DNA from: Ichthyophis bannanicus
Lineage: Eukaryota; Chordata; Amphibia; Gymnophiona; Ichthyophiidae
DNA length: 64,000 nucleotides
NCBI GenBank assembly: GCA_033557465.1
Contig: CM066034.1
Span: 989,001,637 to 989,065,636, forward strand
Direction: 5' to 3'
The position numbers and the translations under genes are program-made. The notes beneath the pieces are model-generated. The model saw nothing but the letters and a program-made list of their open reading frames with translations, was not told the origin of the DNA and did not search any database. The stretch's first letter is position 1. Each line of letters begins with the position of its first letter. Positions 32,796 through 44,348 of the stretch are shown piece by piece.

Positions 32796-33523
32796 GAGTA
32801 CACTTGTGCATGGACCGAGTGACTGATCCCTTACGGCCTTGCAGCTTGCCTATCCCCCATCCCAAAATCCATGTTCCGAATTCAGACACTGCAATGAGAT
32901 TTTAGGACTCAGCAGCCTCTGAAGGTGGACCCTTTGCCCTTCTAGGAAGTTCCCTGGAAAAAAGCTAACTATGCTGTAATGTACAGGCCCGATATTCAAC
33001 AGAAGCAGCCCATGTAAAGCATCCAGGCATCGCCACTGAAACGAAGACCTGCATATTCAATGCTGGGGCCTCTGGGATTCAAAGATCCGGGTCAACCAGA
33101 TAGCAGCAATGATATTCAGCCGCTGCCTGGTTAGCTTTGGTGCAAACGTCACGCCCGACTTTCACCGCGTAGCAATAAACAGGCAGTGGCTCAATACTGG
33201 TGCTGCCAGGTTACTGCTGGGTGCCACCTCTGCCCCATCCCTGAATGCCAGCTAGCATCGGGCATCGGGGCAGTGCCTTCTTGCTGTGGAATGGGCAAGT
33301 CTATTACAGGCTTTGCTGCTAGCTTCTGGCTAGGGTCTGACTTTTTTTTTTTTTTTTTTTTAACTGCTTGCTTGTAAGATCCGTCTGCCTGTATATATTA
33401 TTTATCTATCTTATTGTTAGACAGTCTTACTTTTCAGCATTTTTGTTTGTGATCTTGTTCAACTCTTCCTCTGTTTTCAGCTGTATGTGTCTCTCTCTTT
33501 CCTCTGCCTTATTATCGTCTCTT
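32796..33523. other. Unassigned DNA with a poly-T run
   Basis: A poly-T run lies at 33342-33361. A degraded interspersed repeat with GATATTCAGCCGCTGCC-type phrases covers about 32985-33160. No gene found. Confidence 0.4.
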
Positions 33524-35435
33524 TGCAGTCAGCCATAACACTCACCAAACCGACTATTATGTCCATCTGACTAACTCTCTTGCCTCTGACCCTTGTCGTC
33601 TCTTTACAACTCTCAACTTTCTACTCAAGGTACCTCCACCTCCGACCCCTCCCTCCCTTTCTGCCCAAACCCTGCCCAACTACTTCCATGACTGCAGTTT
33701 GATCCACAAGAACACACTGCAGTTCCCCATGAATCAGCTACTTCCCCCCCTGCCGCTCTTCACTCCCAACTCTCTCTCCCCACCTCTGCTACCCTTTCTT
33801 CCTTTTCTATGATCTCTGAGGAGAAAACCACTCACCTTCTTTCCTCATCCAAACTCACTACCTGCTCCTCTGATCCTATTCCCACTCGTCTCCTTAGTGC
33901 CCTCTCCTCCACTATAGTCCCTTCCATCTCTCATATTCTCAACCTATTGCTCTCCACTGCAACTTTCCCTGCAGCCTTCAAGCATTCTGTGGTCACTCCT
34001 CTCTTCAAGAAACCCTCACTAGACCCTACCTGTCCTTCTTACTATCGACCCATCTCCCTCCTCCCCTTAGTTTCTAAACTACTTGAATGTGTGGTTCACC
34101 GCCATTACCTCAACTTTCTCTCCTCTTAAGCCCTTCTGGATCCTCTACAATCTGGGTTTTGTCCTTTACATTCTACTGAAATGGCTCTTGCCAAAATCTC
34201 CAGTGACCTGTTCCTGGCAAAATCCAAGGGCTCCTACTCAATCTTTATCCTTGTTGACTTTTTTGCTCCTTTTGGCACTGTTGACCACAGTATCCTTGAT
34301 ACCTCATCCTTGCTTGGTTTTAAGAACTCTGTGTTATCCTGGTTCTCTTCTTATCTCTCCCATTGTTCCTTCAGAGTTTGTTCTGCTGGATCCTCCTCTA
34401 CTGCTATCCCTCTCTCACTTGATGAACCCCAAGGGTCTGTCTTGGGTCCACTCCTTTTCTCCCTCTATACCCAGTCCCTTGGTACGCTCATCTCTTCCCA
34501 TGGCTTTCAGTACCATCTTTATGCTGATGACTCCCAAATCTACCTCTTTACACCTGAAATCTCTCCAGCAATCCAGGCCTGGATCTCTGCCTGCCTTTCT
34601 GACATTGCAGCCTGGATGTCTCTCCGCCTCTTGAAATTGAACATGGCCAAAACTGAGCTTTTTATTTTTCCACTTAAACCCTCCTCTTCCCTTCCTTCTT
34701 TCTCTGTCTCTGTGGATAACTCTCTACTCCTCCCTATTTCCTCAGCTCGCAACCTTGGGGTCATCTTTGACTCCTCTCTCCTTTTCCACACATCCAAATG
34801 ATAGCTAAAACCTGCCGTTTCTTTCTCTACATCATCACCTAAATTTGTCCATTCCTTTCTGAACACACTACTAAGACACTTATCCATTCTTTAGTCACCT
34901 GCCTATTATAACCTACTCCTTGCTGGTCTCCCTCTGCATCATCTCTCACCCCTTCAATCTAATCTTCTGCCAGCCTCATCATGCTCATATTACCCTTCTT
35001 CTCAAGTCACTTCATTGGCTCCCTATCTGCTTCCGCATCCAGTTCAAACTTCTCCTGCTGACCTAAGTGCATTCACTCTGCAGCTCCTCACGGTCTTTCC
35101 TCTGTTCTCTCTCCCTACACCCCTCCTTGGGAACTCTGTTCTTCTGGCAAATCGCTTCTATCTGTGCCCTTCTCTTCTACTGCTAACTCTAGACTTCGCT
35201 CCTTTCACCTTGCTGCACATTATGCCTGGAACAAACTACCCAAGTCCTAACGTTAGGCGCCTTCTCTGGCTCTTTTCAAATCCAGGCTGAAAATTCACCT
35301 CTTCGCTGCCGCTTTCAGATCTTGATTTGCCTAATCTCCTTTGTTTTTCCTTACCATTCCCCCTAGATGTATTCTATGTCTATAGCTATTGTGTTGACTA
35401 TCTCGACTATATTGTAAGCTCTGATAAACAGGGAC
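33524..35435 (+). mobile_element. L2-like LINE, sense, 5'-truncated, split by DIRS-D
   Basis: Starts in the linker before RT (segment YYVHLTNSLASDP, 33558-33596). RT motifs: SYYRPISLLPLVSKLLE (34037-34088), [12 protein letters not shown] (34434-34470) and an intact YADDSQIYL box (34519-34545). The thumb ([12 protein letters not shown]) is around 34747-34782. Frames change at several places. The 3' untranslated part is cut at 35435 within CAGGGAC and continues at 40770 with TGTCTTTTACATG, ending in a (TAG)n run at about 40850. Confidence 0.85.
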
Positions 35436-35620
35436 AGCGTAGTTACTTACCTGTAACAGGTGTTCTCCAGGGACTGCAGGAATCAGTCCTCACATATGGG
35501 TGATGTTTGCGCCGACCAAGCCCTCATGGAAGCATCCTCCAGCTTTCAAAGAAAGCCTTTGGGAGACACTGCCACGCATGCGTGGTCCCCATCCCGCCCA
35601 AGGGTGCCATCTTGCTCACT
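35436..35620 (-). repeat. DIRS-D 3' terminal inverted repeat with extension
   Basis: Begins AGCGTAGTTACTTACC with the palindromic CCTGTAACAGG. From about 35463 it is the inverted counterpart of the right terminus (about 40600-40769), sharing CATATGGGTGA versus CTTATGGGTGA and CCAGCTTTCAAAGAA. Confidence 0.8.
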
Positions 35621-35689
35621 CAGATGGCATAGCTAAAGATGGCAAAAATAAAATATGGTAAAGAAGCAACTCCAAAGGAAGGAGGGAGG

Positions 35690-35795
35690 GTTGCGAGGAC
35701 TGATCCCTGCTGTCCCTGGAGAACACCTGTTAAAAGGTGAGTAACTACACTTTCTCCAGGAACAAGCAGGAAGTCAGTCCTCACATATGGGACTC
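35690..35795 (-). repeat. DIRS-D internal complementary region
   Basis: Complementary to the element's two termini: GTCCCTGGAGAACACCTG pairs with the 35436 end and CTCCAGGAACAAGCAGGAAG with the 40769 end. Confidence 0.8.
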
Positions 35796-35965
35796 CCTAG
35801 TTACAAGGCTACCGAAAGCCCATAGAGGAAAAATCACGGCTACCATCAGGGGAACCGTGAGCAGCAGCAATGGAGTCTGCAGACTGCAGTAGGACCCGTG
35901 TGGCTGATGGAGGAGACATTCCAGTAGCCTGAACATAGAAGGGTCAGAGAGTAGGAGTTGCCTAG

Positions 35966-37260
35966 ACCCCGAAAATAATATGGAGAATGGCCTGGATGAA
36001 GGCACTGTCCCATCGGCACTGTTCCCTCTAAGTTGTGCGCGTGTGCGCGCGCACACACCTCACCGAGTGAGCGCACATACTTTACAACAGAGCGCACAAA
36101 AATTACGGTTCTGATTCGATAGAAAACAACACAGATGTCTTAAAATTTAAAAGTTGCTGTGTATTTACGGTTTTCACAAGTTCTACAATATTTTCTAGTG
36201 CAATCAATGTGATGTACATACTGTATTCTGACGTGTAGTCAAATTTTAAAGTATATAACTCTGAGTGTCGTTATGTGGCGCACAAAAATTTAACCTTCCT
36301 TCAAAAGCGGCACAGCTGATATTTTATGCGCACACAGCCTACAGAAAATTAGAGGGAACATTGCCCATCGGGATTCCCTTTCCAGGCAGTAATGAGCTGC
36401 GAAGGTATGAACTGAAGACCAGGTGGCGGTCTGGCAGATGTCTGCCATAGAAACAGAGTGCAGGTTTGCCACAGAGGCCGCCATGGCCCTGACACGATGC
36501 GCTGTGACCTGGCCTTCCAGCGAGAGCCCCGCTTGCTCATAGGCAAGGGCAATACAGTCCGCACCTAGGTAGACAGCCTGCGTTTGGTCACTGCCTCCCC
36601 CAGTCTACTGGGGTCATACGAAACAAAGCTGAGAAGCTTTATGGTGGTCTTGTGTCCATTGCATGCAGAAGGACAGTGCCCTCTTACAGTCCAAGGTGTG
36701 GAGGACCATCTCCACTCTACTGGCGTGAGGTCGTGGGAAGAGGGTAGGCAGTACCACCTCCTGGTTGAGGTGAAAGGACAATACCACCTTCGGAAGGAAT
36801 TTGGGGTGTGTGCAGAGCACAACCCTATTCCTGTAGAACCTGGTGTAAGGCGGCTCTGCCACTAAGGCTTGGAGCTCGCTAACCCTGCGGGTCAAGGTGA
36901 GCACAACCAGGAACACCACCTTCCATGAAAGGTATTGCAGATGGCAGGTAACCAGGGGTTCGAAAGGCAGGCGAGTAAGCTGTGCCAGTACCACATTGAG
37001 GTCCCACTCGGTTGCCGGTGGGCACACCGGGTTTCTGATAGGAGGCGGCCCCTCATGAAGCGGGTCACTAAAGGCTGGACAGAGGGTTTTCCCATCCATC
37101 GGGTGATGATGCGCCATCAAGGTGCTGAGGTGCACTCTGATGGAGTTTGATTTTAGCTCAGAGTGGGAGAGATGGAGAAAGTACTGCAGCACCAACTGCA
37201 CTGAGCAGGAAAACTGGCTAACCTCGCAGCTGCGCACCAGAGAGAAAATCTGTGCCACTT
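35966..37260 (-). pseudogene. DIRS-D tyrosine recombinase, split by a MITE
   Basis: Integrase homologous to the DIRS-C recombinase. The N-terminal part has VRVHLSTLMAHH around 37110-37145, the catalytic-type arginine in LTRRVSELQAL (about 36860-36900), and YTRFYRNRVVL. The C-terminal part has HRVRAMAAS (about 36480-36510; HxxR) and the tyrosine segment VHTFAAHYCLE (about 36390-36420). Frame changes occur near 36580-36620. The MITE at 36017-36363 sits after RESRW. Beyond it the frame resumes with SAFIQAILHIIFGV and ends with a stop near 35964. The insertion is C-terminal to the nucleophile tyrosine. Confidence 0.78.
36017..36363. mobile_element. 347-bp hAT-type MITE in DIRS-D
   Basis: Ends CACTGTTCCCTCTAA at 36017 and, on the complement from 36363, CAATGTTCCCTCTAA. 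Perfect 8-bp duplication CCCATCGG at 36009-36016 and 36364-36371. Contains a run of alternating purine and pyrimidine (about 36036-36059). No transposase. Confidence 0.9.
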
Positions 37261-37264
37261 GAAG

Positions 37265-39115
37265 GCGTATGTTTTCCTGGTAGAGATCCTATGAGAGCCT
37301 AACAGGATCTCCTCCACTTCCCCTGAGAGGCTGAAGGGGGCTAGGGTCACTCTTTCAGCAGCCATGCCGTCAGCGACAGGGACCCCAAGTTGGGGTGCAG
37401 AAGAAACCCCCTCCTGAGATAGGAGCCCAGGGGAGCTCCCCAGAGGGATGGGGGTCTCCACCGACATCCAGATGAGTAGCGGAAACCACGACTGCCTGAC
37501 CCATCGAGGGGCTATCAGGATCAGCAAAGCCTTGTCACGGAGGGTCCTGAACAACATCTTGGCAATTAGTGGTGTGGGTGGGAAGGCATACAAGAGGCCT
37601 TCCGACCACGGAATGAGAAAGGTATCTACCACCATCTGGGAAGCATGGGCTTGCCTGGAGCAGAAGCGGGGCAACTGATAGTTGTCTGGGCTGGCAAACA
37701 AGTCTATCCATGGTTCCCCCCAGAGGCGAAAGAGCCGGCTGGCCACTCTGGGGTCCAGCTGCCACTCGTGTGGCTGGAGGACCCTGCTTAATCTGTCAGC
37801 CAGTGAGCTGTCCTGGCCCGGCAGGTATACTGCCCGTAAGAGGATGCCCCATTCCCCCTAGCTTGTTCACATAGAACATAGCCACCTGGTTGTCTGTTTA
37901 GACCAACACCAGTTGGCGCTGTAGGCGCCTGCAATTTCAGGAGATTGATCTGCAGATTGCTCTCGGTCTGTGACCAGCTGCTCTGGGTATGAAGTTCTTC
38001 GCAATGGGCTCCCCGCCCCAGCCCGGAGGCACCCGTCGTGAAAACCCTTAAGGGGCATGGTGCCTGGAAGGGCATCCCTGCCTCAAGGTACTGGGGATTC
38101 CACCAACTGACTGGTCACTAGGACTTTTGTCCTGGAAACAGTCTATGGCCTGCGTCCACTGATCCCACAGGCACCACTGTGCAGTCCTCATGTGGAGGCA
38201 GGTGTCTGTGGTGACATGGACCGCAGAGGCCATGTGCCCGAGAAGGCGTAGCATATGCCGAGTGGACACTGAGGGATGGTGTTGTATGTCCCAGGCCAGT
38301 GCCCCGAGGTGGTCGGCTCGGTCCCCTGGATGGAAGGCCTTTGCCTGGAGGGTGTCTAGTCTTGCCCCTATGAACTCCAGATACTGGGTCAGGAGGAGGT
38401 GGGATTTGGGGTAATTTATTTTGAACCCCAGATGCTGCAGGACCTGCATGTGGTTGCCTTCTGCACCTCTGAGGCTGTGCCTTCCTTTATGAGCCAATCG
38501 TCCAGGTAGGGGAACACAAAGACCCCTTGGAGGTGGAGGAAGGCAGACACAACTGCCAGACACTTGGTGAAGACTCTTGGGATGGAAGCTAAGCCAATGG
38601 TCAGCACCCTTTTTTGGTAATGGCTTCCCCCCCCCCAACATGAACCTCAGGCATTGCCTGTTGTTGGGGGTGAATGAGGATGCGAGTGTAAGCATCCTTC
38701 AGGTCCAAAGAGCATAGCCAATCTCCCTGCTGGAGGTAAGGCAGCAACGTTCCAAGGGAGAGCATCTTGAACGTCTCCCTCCCCAGGAACCTGTTCAGAT
38801 TGTGCAGGTCGAGAATAGGCTTTAGGCCCCCCTGTCCTTTTTGGCATGAGGAAATACCTGAAGTATAACCCCTTGCCCCTGAGATGGTGGGGGACTGGTT
38901 CTACCGCTCTGTCCTTGAGAAGACCTTCCAGTTCCTTCAGTAGAGGGTCCCGGTGAAGGGGAGACCTGAGGGGCTCTCCCGGGAAGAAAGGGGAAGGTGG
39001 CCTGGGCCAGACGGAGGAGGTAGTCCTCCTTGACCACCTGGAGTGCCCAGGAATCTGTGGTGATGGCTGGGCATAAGAAGTGAGACGTCCCCCTGTGGGC
39101 TGCTGATCTCACTAG
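37265..39115 (-). pseudogene. DIRS-D reverse transcriptase / RNase H / MT-like region
   Basis: RT region from about 39100 with several frame changes. FVFPYLDDWLIKEG (about 38480-38525) is the catalytic box, and unlike B and C there is no stop after it. The thumb has LGFKINYPKSHLLLTQYLEF (38360-38430). RNase H fragments lie around 37788-38060, with a stop near 37865 (NKLGG). The methyltransferase-like segment (DLFASPDNYQLPRFCSR, about 37655-37710, then YAFPPTPLI) runs to TRKTYAFKWHRF around 37270. In all, it is a decayed copy of the polyprotein seen in DIRS-B and C. Confidence 0.78.
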
Positions 39116-39119
39116 GGCA

Positions 39120-40400
39120 AAGAGGCTATGCCCGAGGAGTCAAAAGCTCCCCCCTGGCTGGGCCGGGGTCAGTGCCTGGGGCTTGGGAGCCTTCTGCTTA
39201 TGAAGGCCTTGCCCATGTCTCTTAGCCTGCTGCCCTTGCTGGGGTGACAGGGAGGCCTGAAAAGGTATGTAGTTTCTGTAAGCAGCCCCTTTCCTTGGGT
39301 AGAAGGTCTTTTTACCCGAGCCCTTCCGTCGGGGAAGGGCATCAGTCTTCTTAAGAGAGTCTGGTCCTTGTCATGGCCTTCAGCTCGGCAGCTTTGTCAG
39401 TCATGGGTTGCTAAAGAGGTTTTCTCCTTGGCACTGGACGTCGACCAACTTGTTCTGAACCACTGCTCGAGGTTGGACAACTCTAGCCAAGCCTGGCGTT
39501 GGGCACCGATGCCCGCCACTGCTACTCGAGCTGCCGACTCGAAGCAGTCATAGGCTGCCCGAGACAAACTTGGAGCACTCACAGACGGCTCTGGCCAGGT
39601 TCTTGAACCACTGCAGGGGTTCCTCAGAAAGACCAGCTGAGAATCCAGTGAGTTCCTTTGCCAGGTCTCTCAGGTATATGCCCATGTACAGCTAGTATGC
39701 CGGGATCCGGCCAATGAGCATCGAGCCTTGGTAGCACTTTCTGTCAAGTGCATCCAGGGTGCATGCCTCTCTGCCATAGCCGACTCCACCACCATGGAGT
39801 TGTGCAGTAGCTGTGACTTCTGGAAGCCTGGAGTCCAGTGGACTCGATACATCGAGTCGAGGCGCTTACTCACTACTGGCACCAAGGCTGGTGTCTTCCA
39901 CATATGAAGCACTAACCATTCCAGGATGGATGGAATGGCTACCATAAGCTATTCCCTTGGAGGGGCCCCGTATTGGAGGATTTCGAGTTCCTCCACCCGA
40001 GAATCCTTCTCCAATTCCATCGGGAATGCTAGCACCTTGGTCCCAGGTCCCTGATGAAGTCAAGGAACGCCATGTCCTCGGGTGAATACCGGCGCCAGGG
40101 TTCCGAACAAGGGAAGTGTGAGGGGACATCACGGTGGCAACGGGTGTCTGGCGACTCCTCATCCTCCGTCTCCCACTCAGAATAGTCTGTCAAGGTACCG
40201 GAGACCCCGGGAAAAAAACTTATCATGCTGCTGCTGGTGGCTCTTGAGGGCCTTGGTGGGCATCTTTTTACAAGGGCCACATGCCGTAGGGTCGTGATCC
40301 GGGCCCAGGCAGCAAAAGAAGTCATGTGTGTCGGTCAGGGACATTATCTTAGCATACCGATCAAAATTCTGAAGCCATTGGTAGCCATGAGAGAAAAAAG
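39120..40400 (-). pseudogene. gag: DIRS-D gag (broken)
   Basis: A Cys-containing segment reading TDTHDFFCCLGPDHDPTACG lies around 40280-40345, equivalent to the HEWCLKCLGPDH cluster of the other DIRS gags. Then AFLDFIRDLG (40029-40075), a middle region to 39650, and a basic C-terminus with QQGQQAKRHGQG around 39190-39240. Several frame breaks. Assignment is by position and by the shared motifs. Confidence 0.68.
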
Positions 40401-40599
40401 AATTCCAGCGAGGTCGAAGACTCGCTGTGCTGCCAGTTGGAAAAAAGACGCAAAGGCGCCAAGAAGCAAAAACCAGGAAAAAAGAAAAACTAAGAACTCA
40501 AGACTCAAAGCCAGGCCAATGGACTTGGGTGGCGGGAAGAGTGTAAAACTCAGGTCGAAAAAATAAACTTTTTTCGGGGAACAGCAAACAGATGTCTGA

Positions 40600-40769
40600 A
40601 GGGCTCCGCGGAAAAAAGGAGACTGAGCAAGATGGCGGAAAGGGGACCACGCATGTGTGATAGCATCTCCCAAAATTCTTTGAAAGCTGGGGGGATGCTT
40701 CCAGGAAGGCTCCGTCGGCACCAACGTCACCCATAAGTGCGGACTGACTTCCTGCTTGTTCCCGGAGAA
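40600..40769 (-). repeat. DIRS-D 5' terminal inverted repeat
   Basis: Outer end GACTTCCTGCTTGTTCCC then GGAGAA, ending at 40769. The arm includes GGCTCCGTCGGCACCAACG (40708-40726), related to the DIRS-A/B/C arms. Confidence 0.8.
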
Positions 40770-40850
40770 TGTCTTTTACATGTGTCTCTGTAGCACTGTG
40801 CACGCCTTGTAACGCTAGACAAATGTTCAGTAGTAGTAGCAACAGTAGTA
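40770..40850 (+). mobile_element. L2-like LINE 3' end (continuation of 33524-35435)
   Basis: TGTCTTTTACATGTGTCTC through to the (GTA)n run, matching the complement of the L2 termini at 56706-56790 and 60840-60925. Confidence 0.85.
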
Positions 40851-42654
40851 GTGTCAGTGCTGCTGAGTGTCTCAGCCAAGGCGATGAATGTGGTTAGCAA
40901 GTCTGCTAAGTGCGTTAAATTTATTTTATTTTTTTATTTATTTATTTATTTAACATTTTTTATATACCGCGCTATTTGTTTTCAGTGCGGTTTACAAGTT
41001 TGGTTTAAATGCTTGGAATATTTATGTATGTGTTTTTTTATACCACATTTTCACGAGATCAAAGTCGTTTACAATTAATTAACTTAGTTACATCAAAAAG
41101 GAATAAGATATGAATGTGGCTTTTACAAGGAACATTGTTAGTGGATTAACAAAATAAGCCTCCCTATATTTCTTACCTTATCCAGGTCAACTCGGAGAAC
41201 ACTCTTCAAGATCCTGTTAACCCCACTGGACCTCTAGAGTTGTACACCCCATGTCTGTATGAAAGGCAAAATCCCTAGTACCACGGCTGGTAACGAACAC
41301 ACGCTCAAAAGGAAAGGTCCCGGGGTTCACTATCTGCTTCACCTGCCATTGAATGTTCTATTTAATGTGCAAATACTACAAACTGCTTTGCTGTGATGGT
41401 AGAACCATTGGCTACAGCTGTTCCAGATGCTGACAGGGCAGAAATAAACAGTGTAGGTAGAAAGAGTGCCGCTGTGCACCATAAGAGATGTCAGCACTCT
41501 CAACTCAACCTTCTGCTCGGCGGTCCCGGAGAACTCTGCCCAGGGGACTTCATGCTTTTCATCCATCTTTCCTGCTCTAGACAGCAACAACACAGTGCTA
41601 AGCGCTGCTTCACATCATGGGATTTCTGCAGAGCCTCACATCCCCTGAGCACTGTGGACCGGTCTAGTGGCGCCCTATTCTAGTGGCCACGAGGGTGTGG
41701 AATGCCCCAAGGCACAGGGGGGTATCAGACTCCATGAAGACTAAAATCCATTTATAAGTGAAGGCAATTCCTCCGATGATGTCTGGGTGTATTAATGGCA
41801 ACAGCCTATTCAATGCCGTCCTTTATCTCTCGAGTCTGCAATCAGTGTAAAGAAAGAATTTGAGCTAAAAATACCCAGAAAGACTCAGTGGGCGATTAAC
41901 AGCTGAGGCTGCTCTTTATTCTTTTGTGGTTATATCTGATAAAATCTCTCTAATGTTTCAAATAGTCAGAGAAGATAACGTTCTCTCCTGTTACACATGT
42001 GTGTGTGGAATTTGAACGTATGCACGGTATCGAATTCTGTCCCTCGCCCTTTGCAATATGTGAAGCATTTCAGCAACCTCGGGACCAGGCTGGGCCAACC
42101 ATCAGACAAACTAGGCAGGTACCTAGGGCAGCAGCTTCTGAGGGCGGCAAAGAGCAGGGCATTCAAAGCTAAACAACAGATTCTGAGCGACGGGGGGGGG
42201 GGGAGGGGGAGATTAGGCTTAAAGTTTGCTTAGGGTGCCACCACCTTGAACCAAGTCTGGGACTGGCCCTGATTAGAACTCATGAAGCACAAGAGGCTCC
42301 GTTAGTCCCTTGGATGCACTGAGCTCTGGAACCTGTGAGCAGAGATGGCGTCTGAGCTGGACTGGGGAGGGGATGACGCATGGTTATGCTATGGGGATGA
42401 AACAGAGAAACCGATGGCAGGTGAGGACTGTAAAACCCGAGTTCCACTACTGGCTGATACGCTCTCTCTGGATTTCCCTGCACTTCTCAATCAGATTTCG
42501 CCTCCTCCACCTCCTCTGGGAGTCATTCCACGCATCCAGCAACCTTTCCGTGAAGAAATATGTTCTGATAGCACCATACCATGATCTGTGGTTCGGGAAT
42601 ATCCTTCCTGCTGAAAAATGTCTGTTTCTCGTGCATTATTTTTACCTCCGAGGT
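40851..42654. other. Mostly unassigned DNA with a LINE tail and a hAT-like remnant
   Basis: An antisense LINE tail is at about 40917-41090 (TTATTTATTTATTTAAC, then ATATACCGCGCTATTTG). A short DNA-element remnant lies at about 42089-42275, ending in GGGACTGGCCCTGATT. No gene found; a frame at 42310-42672 on the plus strand has no recognisable features. Confidence 0.4.
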
Positions 42655-42862
42655 GTTTATTTATTTAACTAGGCTTATATACCGCTTTTCTACCAGTCAA
42701 AGCAGTGTACATTTCCTTGTTTTTGTACCTGAGGCGACGGAGGATTAAGTGGCTTGGCCAAGGCCATAAGGGGCACCTGTGGGTCTAGAAACCCTTTCCT
42801 TCCGGCCCAAGGATGCTGTCCTCTGGGATTCGAACCTCTAGCCCTCCGGCCCGAGGTAACTT
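42655..42862 (-). mobile_element. tRNA-derived SINE, antisense
   Basis: On the minus strand: box-B-like GGTTCGAATCCCAGAGG (about 42823-42838), then the CTTGGCCAAGCCACTTAATCC body and a tail with AAAGCGGTATATAAGCC and TAAATAAATAA. The head is truncated or decayed. Confidence 0.75.
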
Positions 42863-42919
42863 GAAGCTCTATATTCCTCCAACCCCAATCTCTCCTTTCT
42901 TCTAAGGTACACATATTTA

Positions 42920-43590
42920 GGTCCTCATGCCTCACCTGACAGGGCTTTTGGGAAGATCTTGCAACATTCTGGTAAACCTTCTCTGGTCTACCATTATCCT
43001 GTCTATATCTTTTTTGGAAATACGACCTTCAAAACTGACAATACTCCAGGTAAGGTCCCATCAACAGCCTGTACAGATGCAGCATCCCCGCCATCTTTCC
43101 TGCTGGTTAGGTCTCTCCTTTTGTACCCAGCATCTCTCTAGGTCTGGCCACCACCTTATCTCACTGCTTCGTTACCTTATCATCAGATATGATAATCCTG
43201 AGAGCTGTTGCCTACTTGGTGGAAATCAGTCTCTCGCCCTCTACCACATATTGCTGACTTGGTTTCTGCACCCCCAAATGCAGGGCTTGGCACTTTTCGC
43301 ACTGAAACTTGGCTAATAAACACTTGATCATGCCTCATTGTATCTACTCCCTTGAGGATATTCACTCTTATAGATTTTAGTGTCATCTGCCAAAAAGGCA
43401 AACTTTTCCCTCTAAACCCTCTGCAATAAACGATATTGAGCAGGCGGCCCCAGGACCAATTCCTGACGCATACTACTTTTCACCTCTCTCTCTCTTCGGA
43501 GTGAAATCCATTTACCAGCACCTTCAGTCATCTGTCAGTCAACTAGTTTCTAATCCAGTCAATCACCTCTAGGCCACCCCTCTGCTGTTA
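42920..43590 (-). mobile_element. CR1-like LINE fragment, antisense, old
   Basis: Phrases such as GATTTTAGTGTCATCTGCC (about 43375-43393) and TTGAGCAGGCGGCCCCAGGA are the antisense of the CR1 RT region around the ADD and GVPQGS motifs. Heavily decayed with no usable frame. Confidence 0.5.
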
Positions 43591-43929
43591 GACTGCAGAT
43601 GGCCAGAGAAGGGTCACCAAAATGGTGTCGAGTCTGCACAAAAAGCACGATGAGCTGAGAGTTACCCTACAATGCATGAAAAGGCCGTTTGGGGGACGTA
43701 GTGGATACAAAACAAGACCAGAATTTGAGAAAACATGCGATTTGCACAGAGGATCCTTCTTTACAGTGCTCATTTGTTAGAAAAAAAAAAGTACTAGTAC
43801 TCAGATATAGTGCTGTGCCTGCAAGAGTATGAACTGAAGTGACTGCTCGAGGCCTCATACCCATGGTAGCCCCGCCCCTTACAACCAACCACCAAAAGAC
43901 AGCATTGTAAATATTACACTGGTCTCAAG
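43591..43929. other. Unassigned DNA
   Basis: No gene or clear repeat seen; there is a short A-run at 43780-43790. Confidence 0.4.
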
Positions 43930-44348
43930 AACACCAAAACAATGGTACCAGTACCCTCAACAATCACCACACACTAACAGCACAACTTCAGCAGAGCCTT
44001 CTATCACTACGCACCAACCATCTGGAACGCTCTTCCTCCCAACCTCCGCTCACTATCAGACATTGTGGACTTCCGCCGAAGACTAAACCCTGATGTTCCA
44101 GGAATACTTCGGTTCAATCACATAATCACCACAGCATCTCTGGACTACACACACACACAACTACAACTCACTACCTGTTATGTTATGTAAATAAGTTAAT
44201 AGGTTCTCTTGTTGTTAATGTTCAGAGTTATAAGGTTTTAGGCTAATACCTACATGTTCTATGTAAAGTTAATGTTCCTTGTTACTGTTGTTCTATGTAA
44301 ACGTAGATACGGCAGTATAAAAGTCTAGCTAAATAAATAAATAAATAG
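43930..44348 (+). mobile_element. L2-like LINE 3' end
   Basis: Sense-strand C-terminal RT-protein motif FYHYAPTIWNALPPNLRSLS (about 44000-44060), followed by a 3' untranslated tail with GTAGATACGGCAGTATAAAAG and TAAATAAATAAATAAATAG. Confidence 0.65.

Larger units (their letters stand above)
35436..40769 (-). mobile_element. DIRS-D: complete DIRS element of a second subfamily
   Basis: Termini AGCGTAGTTAC at 35436 and CCGGAGAA at 40769. The flanking L2 sequence joins exactly (CAGGGAC to TGTCTTTTA) with no target duplication, judged against the uninterrupted L2 tails at 56706 and 60840. The internal complementary region (35690-35795) reads, on the complement, GGAGAA joined to AGTGTAGTTAC, nearly matching the joined ends. 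Gene order is as in DIRS-C, but the protein sequences are clearly more distant than B is from C. A hAT MITE (36017-36363) interrupts the recombinase. Confidence 0.9.
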
